Both the position numbers and the translations under genes were made by a program. From contig SMMW01000090.1 in assembly GCA_004794655.1 (NCBI GenBank), positions 863,001-927,000 of the forward strand: 64,000 nt of DNA. The letters run 5' to 3'. This document shows, in pieces, positions 38,085 to 50,059 of this stretch (its first letter is position 1; the number at the start of each line of letters is the position of its first letter). Source of the stretch: Marisa cornuarietis (lineage: Eukaryota > Mollusca > Gastropoda > Architaenioglossa > Ampullariidae). The notes beneath the pieces are model-generated. The model made no database searches, was not told where the DNA came from, and worked only from the letters and a program-made list of their open reading frames with translations.

Positions 38085-38527
38085 GTAAGTAAATGGTCTC
38101 CAGATCAAAATTTACTGGACAACAATCACGGACATTGCAGTCTACGTTGTATTATTATTGATTGTCTGTTACAAAGTGGGCGCATTTGAGTTAATTTTTC
38201 CATGTGTATTATTGTTAATAAAATAAAACACATTTCAAATGTGCAGTTGTCTAAGATAAACTCCTGTAATTTTTCTTATTTGATAGATGGTTAATTTCAA
38301 GCATTGCATTATAATTTTATAGTTACAACTGACTTCTGATTAAGGACTTTTTTACAATTAAAAATATTACAGTAGTTTGCAACATGTTTATTGATGTAAA
38401 ATCTTATTTCTTCCTCATTTAGCTGCATGCAAAATTTACTATCTACTTACTGATACTCGCGCGTGTGCTCTTTTAAGCTTCTCATACGTTTGTCACCCTC
38501 CTCGCATATCAAGGTGCACTCACATTG
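38085..38527. other. AT-rich spacer
   Basis: Lies between the orphan exon and the THAP relic. No ORF or repeat of note was found. Confidence 0.4.
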
Positions 38528-39030
38528 TCAGTTGTTATTAGCATTGTGCTGGATAAAGATACGACTGATGATGTGTGACTGTGTCACGATGTTACTTGCA
38601 GACCAGACGGTGTAGAAACCATCGATGTTGCATATTTGGTGCTTGACCTTTAACTTTTTACCAGCAGCCGTAGATTGTTTTAACAGCTCGTGTTTTTGTT
38701 TAGTAAGCACTGCTGTAGAAATTCTCTTCGAAAGTCCAAGACATGCTTGTACTGTAAATGTGACTGGATAACAATCGGTTTTGAAATATTTTAAGCAACT
38801 TTTTGAGTACGGCGTGGGGACAAAGTTTGCACGGCACGTTTGAACAAAGCAGAGACCTGTATATACACATCTCTGAACAAAGTTAATCCACTGGGGTTCT
38901 TTGTTGCCATTATCTTTAGGATTTCCTAAATGAGTACAAACTAACTCCATCTGAGTGTCGTAAAGAACATTCAGCAACAGCACATTGTGTTTTGGTCAGT
39001 TTTCTTTTACTGAGGATTGCATCTTTTCTC
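38528..39030 (-). pseudogene. Frameshifted THAP-domain gene fragment
   Basis: One minus-strand frame gives KLTKTQCAVAECSLRHSDGV then SLYSFRK, starting at about 39000. The zinc-binding start of a THAP domain (C-x4-C, then Phe) is clear. The next frame continues NPKDNGNKEPQWINFVQR, and after an apparent insertion NFVPTPYSKSCLKYFKTDCY. This matches the THAP pattern W-x-x-F-V-Q-R and F-x-P-T-x-x-S-x-x-C-x-x-H-F-x-x-D-C. The last zinc ligand is Tyr instead of His. A frameshift plus a lost ligand indicate a pseudogene, perhaps derived from a P-element-like transposase or a THAP protein. The open frame ends at 38528. Confidence 0.65.
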
Positions 39031-39269
39031 TTTCAGTTCAGCTCATGCAGACGACGGTATCTTTCGAAATTCTTCACTTTCGTCACTTCCTGTTTTCTCG
39101 ACAAAAGCAGGTTAAGAGAGCCGCGACCTAGATCATCGATCCCCATTCCGCAATCCTGCTTTTCAGTTTTGTTTGTTTGTTTGTTTTTTGTTTGTTTGTT
39201 TTCAAGAGCCAAAATCGTGATACGAAATGGATGAAAAATATAAGTTGTTTCTGTGAACATGTTTCGACT

Positions 39270-41596
39270 TACCGTTTAATCCACTGACATTCTGTAAACG
39301 CTGCAATAGCTTTGGAAATGTCTCTTCAGTTTTGGGTGTAAATCTGTGATCTGCTATTAGAGCTGATATTTCAGAATGAGATCACTCATTTGTGGGGAAA
39401 GAAAGAAAGAAAGAAAGTGTGCGTGCACGAGACTCATTTCAAATGCACATGATAATTGTTCTTCAGATGTTTTAGGGTTAAGATTTTGGAGAAATTTCGT
39501 TTCAGCTTGTTTGATTTTAAATCATTTGTTTATGTATTGCCAGGTCTTCAATGTTTGTTTTATAGGGTGAAGACTATATCTTTGCAAACTCAAGTTTTGT
39601 CGAAGGCAAATCGGGAAGATGGAATTACAGAACTGGTGTGGAGGGGAATTAAAAGGGGATGGGGATTTCTTTGAAACTTAAAGAAAATGGACAGGTCTGG
39701 TGATTATAACTAAAAGCATAGCAGACATCTCAGAAAACCAGACGATCTGTATTCCTTTGTCGACTTAAAGCCTGCCTCGGGGATCTCGCGCAACCATCCA
39801 TATGGCGCTAATTTCTGGAACTTAACATTATAGGAAGCCTTTTAAGAAACTCTAGCTTTCGGCGTCCACTTGTTCAGCCATCTCAGTCTTTATTCTTTCG
39901 GCTGTGCAGCTCATCTGGAGAATGCACACCTCGTCATCTTCGCCTTCATGCCCAAAAGTTTCCGATCCGATTTTAACTGCAACGGCGATGGCGCATGCAG
40001 ACGATATCCGGCGAATAATTGTTCCATGTGCAGGCCAAGCTGAGTGCAAGAGGTTTTGAATGAGGTGGGCTTGGCGAGAATAATGGGCGAAGGATGCGAC
40101 GTCTACCGGACAGACGAAAAAATTTCGTTACCATGTGCGCGCAGGCGTTTCGTTTGAACCTTTAAGAGTCATGGCTGCCGGTAACTTTCCCGCGCTGCGG
40201 ACAACCGCCCCCCCCCCTATCCCAGGGGGCACTAGAGTGCGGAGAGTCGAGCACGTGCCGCTGTCCCAACGCACGTGCCCTTCACGCTCGCGTCTGTGTT
40301 GCGCCCGCTGGTAGCGAGCCTCTTCTCTCGCCGTCGGCGTGCCCTCCAGTCCATTAAGATCTTGTGAAATAAGCTTCCTTTCTAGATCGACCCTACCCCT
40401 GCCGCCCCCAACCGTTCTGTCCTTTTTCTTCCCTATCCATGGCCAGTCCTCTCTCTTCACCTTCACCTCTAACCTCCCACCCCCCATACGCCCACTCCAT
40501 CTCAACAGTGTCAACGGCAGACGGAGGACCCAGCGAGACGAACGAAAGAGAAGGAATTACCGAAAGCAAAAACAAGATCTGCCTGTCTTGTCAACGTGTG
40601 GCTGTGCATTTCCAAGTAGCTGATGCTTTTGGGCTCGTGGCGGTAGCCAAGATGTCACTCCTCATGCAGCAGCGAAGTGGAGTGAATATGATTTCATTAT
40701 GTGTTCGTAACTGATCTGTGGATGTTGATACAACATTTTCTCTTAGTCGTATGTCTTTGAGGCTCAGTAGACAGATGCCCGTGACTTTGACATGCAGACA
40801 TTTAGCGCTGGGTAATTGGTAGCATTTTATCTTGAGATTTCCGTCGTCCTTGATTCGACAGAACTAACAGTCGAATATTTATTTGAAGATGTATTTTTTT
40901 TTTGAAACAACTCCATCCAGTGTTTCATTTTTGAAAAAAGACAGTTTTGATGATGGTGTGCTATGTGATAGATTTTGCCGAGTGCATAATTGTTGTTATT
41001 ACTTTATGATCGAGGCCTTATATAGAAAACTATCAAATCAGTCCCTTGACCACCGTTCCTTTTTTCGCAATACGCGGCAAAGTTGACCCAGTCCATTGTT
41101 TCTTGGACAACTGCACATTCCTTGCGCATGCAAAACAAAAAGACACCCAAGAATTACTCACTCAAAATTGAAAAAAGAATTCTATCAAAACTGAGGACAA
41201 ACCAGTTGATATTCTTTGACCACCGCAGTTGGCCTCAAGGTTCAGTGTAATAGAGAAAGGAGAGGTGATGCGTGTTTGGTATGTAACCAGGTCGTGTTCA
41301 CGTGATGTTGATTTAGACCTGTAAGATTTTTCAAAACAACTGATTCGTACGATCATCTCAAAGTAGAAGTTTCGGTCAGTCTGGTCTTCTAAAACGTACC
41401 ATTCCATAAAAAGACACACTTGGCCGAAGGTTTGTATACACTGCTTTACTCCAAAGTTATTTGCTGTTTTTTAATATTGCTGGAATCCTGAGTACTTAAA
41501 ATCCTCAGTTACGACCCTCTTCGCTCTTGTTACCCGATTTATCTTTGTGTTTTCTATATTTGTCTTTTATTAGTCATCAGTAATGTTGTTTATCCT
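39270..41596. other. Intergenic stretch with a CpG-rich patch
   Basis: A CpG-rich patch at about 40120-40340 contains two GCACGTGCC sites (CACGTG E-box cores near 40250 and 40270). Adjacent on the minus strand, 40115-39852 is an 88-codon open stretch (for example FAHYSRQAHLIQNLLHSAW and GHEGEDDEVCILQMSC) with no ATG and no recognised domain. The rest looks non-coding. Confidence 0.4.
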
Positions 41597-41608
41597 TCCG
41601 TTCTTCAA

Positions 41609-41777
41609 GGGCGGCCCAGTGTCACCAATACAGTGAGGGTTGGCTGTCCTGGGTTCAGCTCTCGTCTCGGACACGCTGTTCTTTCTCTGCATGTGGCATC
41701 TGTTTACAGGGCTGGCTGCCTTGCAGTGATATAGCCTTAGTTGCTGGCTCGGCGTAAAACACCAAATTCTCCTCCCG
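41609..41777 (+). mobile_element. tRNA-derived SINE with 12-bp TSD
   Basis: The 169-bp insert starts GGGCGGCCCAGTGTCACC and has a pol III B-box (GGTTCAGCTC, 41652-41661). It ends with the tail GGCTCGGCGTAAAACACCAA of a mollusc-type SINE. The insert is flanked by TCCGTTCTTCAA on both sides (41597-41608 and 41778-41789), an exact 12-bp duplication, so the insertion looks fairly young. Confidence 0.8.
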
Positions 41778-41789
41778 TCCGTTCTTCAA

Positions 41790-43445
41790 ATGATGTCCAT
41801 GACTCGTTCTTGTCTCTAGCGCTGAACATTATTATTATTATGATGCAGGTTCCGTCGGCACATGAAAAAAATGTAAGTATTTTGCGTCCAGGCATTTACA
41901 AGTTAAAAAAAGAAAAAGCCACAGAATTTCTAAAAGCGACTATTCATCCTTCATTTACTATAACATTAAAATTCACAAAATAGTGTATGTATGTTTTATA
42001 TATAAAATATTTATATATAAATATAAGATTTTTTCGTTTTCTTTTTCCACCGATTATCGCTCATGGTGATTGACGACGGCGTAGCAGGGTGTAGGGGAGG
42101 GATACGACGATTATGTGAGAAGCTAGAGAGTCACTAGTGAACCACTTAATTGTAAGATAGGAAAATTGAGACAGAAATTTTTTCGTGTTGCTTCCTTTGT
42201 GTGATCTTGACCATCTAACATAGTAGTCTGCGTAAAACCGTCTTGAACAAGTTTTCATATACAATTTTCACTTGACGCTTATTTTGAGCCGTTGGTGAGT
42301 TGCTTTATGTGCAAGGGAAATGGGTGAAGGTAGGAAAGGAGGAAGGATGTTCTTTTGAGGATGAAATACAGAGGGTGGTGGCGAAAGATGACGGAGCACC
42401 CAGAGAGAAATTAACGGACGCGATGCCATGTAAATTTATTCCACATCCAGAGAAAAGTGGTAAACAAAGGACACGCGATCTGAATCCACACCCCACGATT
42501 CTAGCTCTTCGATTGCCATTTAAAATCTTTTATACAGCAATACTATCACCACAACCTCCATCCCTCTCTAGATCTGATCATACATTGTCAAAGCTACTGC
42601 CGCTATGAATGTCTAAAGAAAGAAAAGACTGTGCACTATTGTTTTAATTCAGAAACATTTTTATTTTCCAACCCGCGAATGATCCGAATGCTACCCATCC
42701 AGCCGACTCAACACACACACACACGATTTGAACTCTAACTGTAGCAGCGTTTTGCCGCACGTCTTTTCAAAAGGCTCAGAGGGAATCGCCCGTCCCTCCC
42801 AATCCCTCCATATCCTCCCTTCTAAAGTTTCGGGTAGGGGCTTCGCCCGCGGCTAGCTGCAGGCCCTCTCGGTAATTAGCGATACGCAGTTGGAGTTGAC
42901 ATTCTCAAACGGCGTGAACGGGATCGGGACCAAACAATCACTTGCACGCGCCTCTTGGGGCGTCGGCCGCGGTGCGTCGCCACTTGCCAGGTCCAGCTTC
43001 CGATCGTCTCCCGTATGTTCTCACCGAAATCTCGTCCGCTGCCCGAGAATAGCGGACTTGATAGGCGGGCGCTCTCTCACCTTGCGCTTTTCTTGCCGCC
43101 GTCTCAGCCTGCGCTCGCCTGGGGAGCGAGCTTAATGACTTGCTGATGCAGAATTGAGTTGCAAGAATGCAGACCGTACCGGAAGCCGGGCCGTACTTTC
43201 AGTTTGTCATAACGGGTCTGGAGGGAAAAAAGAAAGAAACAAAGAAACAAAATTCCGAACGGCGGCGTAAAGCGGTCTCTCAAAACCGAGAAACAGGAGC
43301 CGTATTCCGAGATTTGACAAGATGGGTGTGGCCAGCCGGACGTGTGACGATGTAGCGGTTTGTTAATAATGAGATCACGTGACTGTTTGAGATGCTCATT
43401 GGCTGACGCATTTTTCGACAAAGTGTCTCTTCCGGGAAGCACGGT
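41790..43445. other. Upstream region of the bHLH gene
   Basis: No supported gene. From about 42850 to 43330 it becomes GC/CpG-rich, consistent with a developmental-gene promoter area, and contains a TAATTA-type word near 42870. ORFs here are compositional. Confidence 0.45.
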
Positions 43446-43457
43446 TCACTATTTAAA
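43376..43457 (+). promoter_or_regulatory. Candidate core promoter of the Fer2-like gene
   Basis: The order is CACGTG E-box (43376-43381), inverted CCAAT box ATTGG (43398-43402) and TATA-like TATTTAAA (43450-43457). The start codon is at 43767, so a start site near 43480 would give a 5'UTR of about 290 nt. Confidence 0.45.
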
Positions 43458-43766
43458 GGCGACAACTTCCCATTTGGCTTTCCAATTAGATTAATCACGA
43501 GGCAAAATACAGGTGTAACAGATTTTTCTCCCGAAGCTGTAATTAAGGATGCTATTGACATGGTAGATAATTTAGCTGTTGTTTCCTTGATATGGTCCGA
43601 TCATTTTGAGTCCGAAACTTTTAAGAAAGATGGGAATGAGGTTCGCGAATACTTGTTTTTAATATTGTTGAAAAAGTGATGACGCTGGTTTGACAGAAGT
43701 CTGTCTTCTCCCCACCCTTCACCTACTCCCGGAGAAAGATTGACTTCTTACTGCACTTCTCAAATC

Positions 43767-44856
43767 ATGGCTGTCTCTTTTAATCATGAGCGCTATTCGG
43801 AATTTTTCAATCTCGAACATGACGACGAGGACCCCCTGGATGAGAATTCTCAGCAGAGGTTTAGCTGTCGCCGCTCGCAAGCACAGCATCAAGAGCACGT
43901 CCAGCCCCTTCGTCACCAGAACCCCTTCGACGACTCGTTCTCTATGCGTCAGTGCCGCAGCGAAGACAGCTACCCACCCTGTGCCTACATGTATGGACCG
44001 CCTTACCCTGAGCCGCAAGCTACGTCGTACGCCGGAGGCGACCAATCCAGGTGCGACGACGTTAACGCAGGTGGACGCGATCCAGCGCTGAAAATTCCGG
44101 AAGAATTCAGGTCCGAAAGCTTGCAGATGAGAGCACCAGGGATGGAATGCCGACTAGATGTCGCCGTTCACATCAATATGCAAGCTGACCTCAACGGCTA
44201 CGACCAGCAGAACCAGCACCCACAGCCAGGGCCTCCACATCTCCTGCATCCTCCACTACCGCAGTCCTCGGTCCTAAACGAGGCGCCAAACTCGCATATG
44301 ACGTCAGTCACCGGCGAGATCGATGACAACGACCACGGCGACCACTACAACTATGTCCAGAACTTCCGCACAGACGTGACCTTCCACGACCTCTCCCTCT
44401 CAGGTCCGTCGCCTCACGTGCAGTCTGACGACCAGTCGCCTGACCTTTATCCTCTAGGCTCGGGCGCACAGTTTCTGCCGATGTCCCCAGGTGGGCCGCA
44501 TCAACCCCAGCACCATGAGCAGCAGCAGCAGCAGCATATCTTTGGCGGCTGCGGCATGCCGGTGCAGCGTTGCGCGGCCAACGTGCGGGAGCGCAAGCGG
44601 ATGCTCAACATCAATTCGGCTTTCGATGAGCTGCGGTGTCACGTGCCGACTTTCCCCTATGAGAAGCGCCTGTCCAAGATCGACACGCTGCGCCTGGCCA
44701 TCGCTTACATCGCGCTGCTGCGCGACATCCTACTGTCTGGCGCCGACGCTTTGGACTACGTGCAGATGACGTTGAGGGCCAGCGGCAGGCCCGGTCCCGA
44801 CGGACGAGGAGGGCGCGGGGCGGGCTTGGATGGAGAACAAGTATGGAACACGAGTG
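43767..44856 (+). CDS. Fer2: Fer2-like exon 1
   Basis: 1090 nt: residues 1-363 plus one base. It contains the whole bHLH domain and ends ...EQVWNTS before the donor GTAAGT. Unspliced, the frame stops only 26 nt later, at 44882. Confidence 0.9.
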
Positions 44857-47262
44857 GTAAGTGGTGTTCTGGGACGGTCTGAAAAGAGAAGGTCTAGGAA
44901 AACTTGTTTTCTTTTTCCGTTCTGTGTTTAAAATGGGTGTGTGTAGCTGCAGCCGGTGTTTACACATGATGTTGATGAGCGCGGATCTTGGTTACCGAGA
45001 ACACCATCTTTTCTCTTCCTTCGGGTTTTTCCAGACAGCCCTAACGCCTTCGGAGCACCCCAAAACGCCGATTAATTAACCAGGCAAGCAGCCAACCAGC
45101 TAATCACAAAAGGTTACTGGAAAAATCCGCGTTTAGCTTTCTCGTAAAATTAGCTTCCAAAGTGCACCAATAACACATTTCCGATAATCATTCTTTGAAT
45201 TTGTAAAACGTTCATCAAAGCTTGCAGATGTCAAGGAAACGCTGTTTCCTACAGACCACTGGGAAAAATGTAATGTGTACGAATTTTATATAATAAACAA
45301 TAACCCTGTCGTGTAATTTCATAGGAGAGCGGAAAATAAAATACAATAATTAAGGGCAAAGAGAGAAGAAGCAACAGAAGATGAAGAAGAAGAAACGGTG
45401 ATCTTAATTAGCGACTTGAGATCATTATAATGAAAAATAGTTCTTGAGATATACAGTCCCTTTTCTATAAATATATCAGGTAATGTTAGATAGTATCAGC
45501 TAATATCGCTCATTAATGTAAATTCGAGTCCCAGCTTAAGAGCATACATTCTCTCTTTGTTTTTGTTTTTTTTTAGAAGGGAAATCATCTCCGATGTTTA
45601 TGTGCAGAAAAATTTAATCAGCACACAAAACATGCGTTTCAGCTTTTGAACACTTTTTGCGACATGTTCATTATTAACCAAACTTCCCATCAAGAATAAT
45701 TCACAGAAGCGGATTCTTCCTAAAAGCTAAGAAAAGAATAGAAAACGTACATTTAGAATAAAAGATAATTTTTTTTAACGAGATATGATAAGCAAAGGTA
45801 ACACGGAAGTTATTTTTTTCCTATATAGTAGAAGTAACTTTTTTTTATATAGTTCTCGATACCAGGAGCAAACGTAGAGTATGTTTGTTTTCTTAAATTT
45901 CCATAGGATTGTCAAAGGTAGCATATTATATAAAGTCCTTGGTATCCTATCACATTTTAAAGGTGATCTCTTCTGAGTATTGAGCCATTAACAATTGATA
46001 ATGGCGTCGTTAATTAAGCGCTATGCACCGTGTTAGGTTTATTTGATTTTATTCCATCATCATCATGGTCGTCGTCCACCAAGGAGAGAGAGAGAGAGAC
46101 ACACACACACACAAATAACAAATAACTATAAATGAAGGTAACAGAAAAAGCAACAATTACTTTTTTTTTTTTTTTACATGTAGCCCTCGATCGCTTGTTT
46201 TAGGAAGGTTGGAGTATGAGATTTGAGCTGCAGAAACCTCGTCATTTGACCGAGTTGTTTTCTTTTGATTTGTCATTTGAAACAACTTTGCTCGCAACGG
46301 CTACAAAGAGTTTAGTTAATCGCTTTCTAGATGCTTTTTATATAACTTTTGCATTCTACCAATGTACAGAAGTAGGTTTACACCTTGTTACTGTTCACGG
46401 TTGTGACTAAGTCTCTGAATTCGACTTCTTGACAATTCGTCTTGAGTGAATCTTTTAGGTTTATGGCTGTTTGATGTTCTTGGTCGAGCTATGCGGGCTT
46501 CCGCACATTTTCTGAAACAGCAGTAAGTTACAATTTTGTGAGTGGCTCTGGAGATTTTAGACCCTTGTTTGTGTCATGTTAGGCACGCGGGCTGATGGTC
46601 AGTGTAGCCATTAGGTGGTACACATACTTATGTTGTCGAAATAGATGTGCTCGATTAAAGTGTGGGATGTATGTATTTGTGACTCTTGTGGGGGAGGTAA
46701 CAAGCTGTGTGAGATTGAATAAAATATTTTTTTTCTAGCCAATGTGAATTCGGTGATCATAGGTTGAATTGGAAGTCCTTGAATTCTCGCAGCAGTAAAA
46801 TGGTTTACTTTTTCCTTTCTGTCATTGGGATTCCTGTAAATAACTCCTGTGAGAAAGAAAGCCGGGGTTTTTTTAATTAAGTTTGAATTGTGAGATTGAT
46901 TCTGTGCTATATTTTTTAAGGTGGTGTAGGGGTTTCTGACGTACTATAGTAAGTGACTAATCTTGTCACAAGCTTGGATTGTGGATGCCGTCGTTCTGAT
47001 GTCCGTGGAGAGAAATGTCGTTATTTGAGATTATCTCTGTAACTCGAGTTTCTGATACTCGAAAATATATGAAGTTATGGAGTTGTAACAGATTGCTTTT
47101 AATTTAGGGCTTTTGTTTATAATATTATGTTTAGGTGTCCTATAGGAAGCCCATCTTAAGTCGGCCACTTGATTTTAGACCCAGTAAAAAGCATTTTAGT
47201 TCATTTCGATTGGATATTTGGTAATTCTTGGATATTTGATCAGATCCATCGGCCATAAAGAA

Positions 47263-47318
<56 letters not shown>

Positions 47319-47650
47319 GAGAGTAATAAAAAGCCTTATAACCTTTCGTTGTAACATGCTGAGCATTGTTTTGTTAGATTGATAGTTAAAGTAAGTACTG
47401 TCACAAAAGAGCATCAGTTTTCGTCTACAAGACACCAAGGTGGCTTTACTTCATCGCTCGCCACTATTATCGTCACCTTTCTGTTTCAGATCTGACGGCC
47501 CGTCTGTCGTGGGTCAAATGGGAGAGCCTGGGGGTTCGCCGTCGCTCTCTCCCCCCAGGTCTGTCTCCTCAACCCCACCCGCATCCGAGTTCTGCTCCAC
47601 ACTCGCTCGGCCCCAATCTCCAACAATCTGGTGGGTCTAACGGCGACTGA
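43767..47650 (+). CDS. Fer2: Fer2/PTF1A-group bHLH transcription factor, 2 exons, 416 aa
   Basis: Two exons (43767-44856 and 47490-47650) join in phase. The bHLH domain at about residues 267-322 reads [20 protein letters not shown], then [20 protein letters not shown] and [16 protein letters not shown]. The basic region and the [19 protein letters not shown] core place it in the PTF1A/Fer1/Fer2/Fer3 group. [20 protein letters not shown] together with the downstream [20 protein letters not shown] motif (360-379), split by the intron, points to Fer2 (48-related 2) rather than PTF1A/Fer1. Fly Fer2 works in clock and dopaminergic neurons. The N-terminal 260 residues are low-complexity and Gln/Pro/His/Asp-rich with a Q5 run. 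ATG at 43767 has A at -3 and G at +4. Such factors bind E-boxes with an E-protein partner in the nucleus. Confidence 0.88.
44857..47489 (+). other. Fer2-like intron 1 (2.6 kb)
   Basis: AT-rich with no coding ORF. It has a (GA)n(CA)n tract at about 46084-46113 and a pure (GA)n run at 47266-47314. Confidence 0.7.
47266..47314. repeat. (GA)n microsatellite
   Basis: About 49 nt of GA, 175 nt upstream of the Fer2-like exon 2 acceptor. It is a GAGA-type purine tract. Confidence 0.9.
47490..47650 (+). CDS. Fer2: Fer2-like exon 2
   Basis: 161 nt after the acceptor CTTTCTGTTTCAG. It completes Asp364 and encodes [20 protein letters not shown] and a Pro/Ser/His-rich end, stopping at TGA (47648-47650). 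The first 15 residues look like the conserved C-terminal motif of the Fer2 family. Confidence 0.85.
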
Positions 47651-48223
47651 AGACCCACGCACTCATATCCCAATGTCCAGTCTAGCGACAGGCTTACAAT
47701 GGCGACTGACTATAAACTGACCACAATTACATTATATCGACTTTCCGCACGATGCGGGTTGCTCTCATGAAGATCATATCTTCCAGTTACAATGATGCAG
47801 CGGTGACTACATGGGATGTGTGCGTTGTGGTGACTTGGAGGTGCCAAAGCCCGTAAAAATATTACGTGGTGTAAGCATCGGTGTGCGTTCGTATTTGAAC
47901 CTGTCACTCAGTCTGCTGTTTCGCATGAATTTTTTGCTCTTGCCTGTCCAGGAGTAAGTTAAAAATATTGTTTCAAATTAGAAACGAGAACGCTGTAAAG
48001 GTTTTAAAAGGGGCAATCTTGTCACCTGTGCAGTTGTGACCTCTGTGCTACTGTAGACTAGGCTCCGCAAGCTTAAAGGACTGTATAATTATGTTCTGTC
48101 AGTTTGGTAGAAGAGTTGCTATGTTTCTGTGCGATATGTCGGTGAGTTTAACAAAAGCGAGAAAAATATGCGAGATAAAACGTTTCTTGTTCATTTATTA
48201 TGTAACTGATCTGTTTGGTCGAA

Positions 48224-48272
<49 letters not shown>

Positions 48273-49189
48273 TGAGAGAGAGAGAGAGAGACTTAGGAAG
48301 GTAATGAGTGTGTGCATTTTGCATCTTCGTGCACTCGTGCACGTTTATTACAGTCTACACTCGTGTGCATGCCAAAAAGACACCACCTCAGAAAAATAAG
48401 AAAATACGTGTTGTGATCTGTAGACAGTAAAAGACTCCACATAATATATGCTGTGATTTTTACACACGAAAAAGAAAATCCATAAAATACATTTACTGAT
48501 CTGTAGACACAGAGATCGAAGCTTCTATTGTTGTTACAGATTAAAGCTCGTGTACCTATTCATCAGTGACCTCTGACATGAGTAATTAGTGATAACTGTG
48601 TAATTATGCAAAGAACTACACATTGTTATCATCAAATAGTATAACGATGCATATCGATGTTGATTACGGTATCAAGATATCTCACAGAAACACACACACG
48701 GAGTACAGGACCAAAGACTAATGCAAGGGAAACAAACTACGCTAATCAGATCACCAATAGCAGACTTGTCTGCGCCTGGCGCGCCTTGGTATATATTTAA
48801 TGATTTTTTTTTTTTACATTTGCTCTATAGATTTTATATTTTTTTAAAACTGAAAACTAAAGATTATTAATTTTAGCGTTTCGGAAATGTGTAAAATAAA
48901 ATTATAGCATCCGTATTATCGAAAGTAAAATTCCATTGTGTATACTAGCAGGAGATTGGAGCTTAGTCTTGAGATCCTGCCCAGATTTTTATAATTATAA
49001 CAATATAAAATATTCTCCATCTCAGCAGAGGTTGTATTCTAAATGGACAAGTTGGAACTTAATGGTGTTTGGATAAAATGAAACATTCATTGTAAAAAAA
49101 AAAAATATACATGGCGTAGATATACACCCTTGAAATAAAGTATGCTAGTAAATGATGCGTGGACTGGGTTGCCAGTGCAGATATACTTA
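47651..49189. other. 3' flank of the Fer2-like gene
   Basis: No second gene. A compound (TG)n(AG)n tract lies at about 48223-48291. AATAAA words near 48894 and 49132 are possible polyadenylation signals. Confidence 0.45.
48223..48291. repeat. (TG)n(AG)n microsatellite
   Basis: About 30 nt of TG followed by about 37 nt of AG with one interruption. Confidence 0.85.
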
Positions 49190-50050
49190 GTGGTTACAGA
49201 ACGGATCACTCTATTGTTACAATTATTAACCTGAAGTTGACTGAGAAGAAAAGCAGAACATTCTGGAAATTCAACTGCTTTTTACTTTATGACTGTTTGC
49301 ATTAATGAAGTAAAAGAAAAGACGAAATCATTGGACAATATGCGATCCCACTGTATATAAGGGAAAAGGTAGGTCAAATGTCATATGACCAAGCACAGTT
49401 CACTATTTCTGATCAAACGTTCTTGGAAGTTCTGTTAATGTTAATAAGAGGAAAGACAATATCTTATGCAGCAACGAAAAAGGAAACCATGAGAGAGGAA
49501 GAGAGAGAGAGAGACTATTAAAAGAAATTATAAAACAGTGTGGAAGCAGGATACTCTGAGGAAGAAAAAGGCAGCCTAAAGAAATTTATCACGAATACAA
49601 ATAAGAGACAAAAGATTGGAAGGCGTGTTAATAAGAACTAGAGCACGATGGGCTGCACATGGAGAGAAACCTTCAAAATAGTTTTGTAGATTAGAGAATA
49701 GACTATGTAAATAAATACATTGCATTACGAAACGGTACAAGTTCTATTATGAAGATACTTAAAATCCACTAACAGACACAGAGATTGCGATTTTACCAAA
49801 TGAAATGCCAACTCTAAATAAAAAATAAATCTACTTAGAAGTGGCAGCCAATGGTCTTAAAAACTCGAAAAATGGAAATTGTCCAGGAGCAGAAGGGTGC
49901 TTAAACATTAATAAAAAGCTAGGTTTATTTTACCAATTTACTTTGGAAAAGCGTTCGATTCAGTTGATTGGAAATGCATGTATAAAGTGCTAAAACATGT
50001 GGATTTCGACCGAACACACTTAAATTGATTCAAGTACTTTATTTAAATAT
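49190..50050 (+). mobile_element. Decayed LINE fragment (L1/Tx1-like)
   Basis: Conserved non-LTR motifs appear in order on the plus strand in shifting frames. They are the endonuclease end (RTDHSIVTIINLKL), the linker (SRTFWKFNCFLLYD; LIRGKTISYAATKKETM), then LIRTRARWAAHGEKPSK and LENR, the reverse-transcriptase start (LKNSKNGNCPGAEG, equivalent to LKNGKSPGxDG), and FGKAFDSVDWKCMYKVL. The W after AFDSVD and the RARW..GEK linker suggest the L1/Tx1 group. Stops and frameshifts throughout show it is dead. The 5' and 3' parts are missing. Confidence 0.8.
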
Positions 50051-50059
50051 AGTAGACAG

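Noticed and set aside
40128..40623. Overlapping ORFs in the CpG-rich patch
   Set aside because: Low-complexity Gly/Arg and Ser/Pro composition on opposite strands; compositional artefacts.
42890..43442. ORFs upstream of the bHLH gene
   Set aside because: They lie in the CpG-rich promoter area and show Arg/Ser/Leu bias without domains.
43767..47650. Assignment of the bHLH gene as PTF1A proper
   Set aside because: The bHLH core fits the wider group, but the [11 protein letters not shown] motif and [16 protein letters not shown] fit Fer2 better, and the PTF1A C-terminal motifs were not seen.
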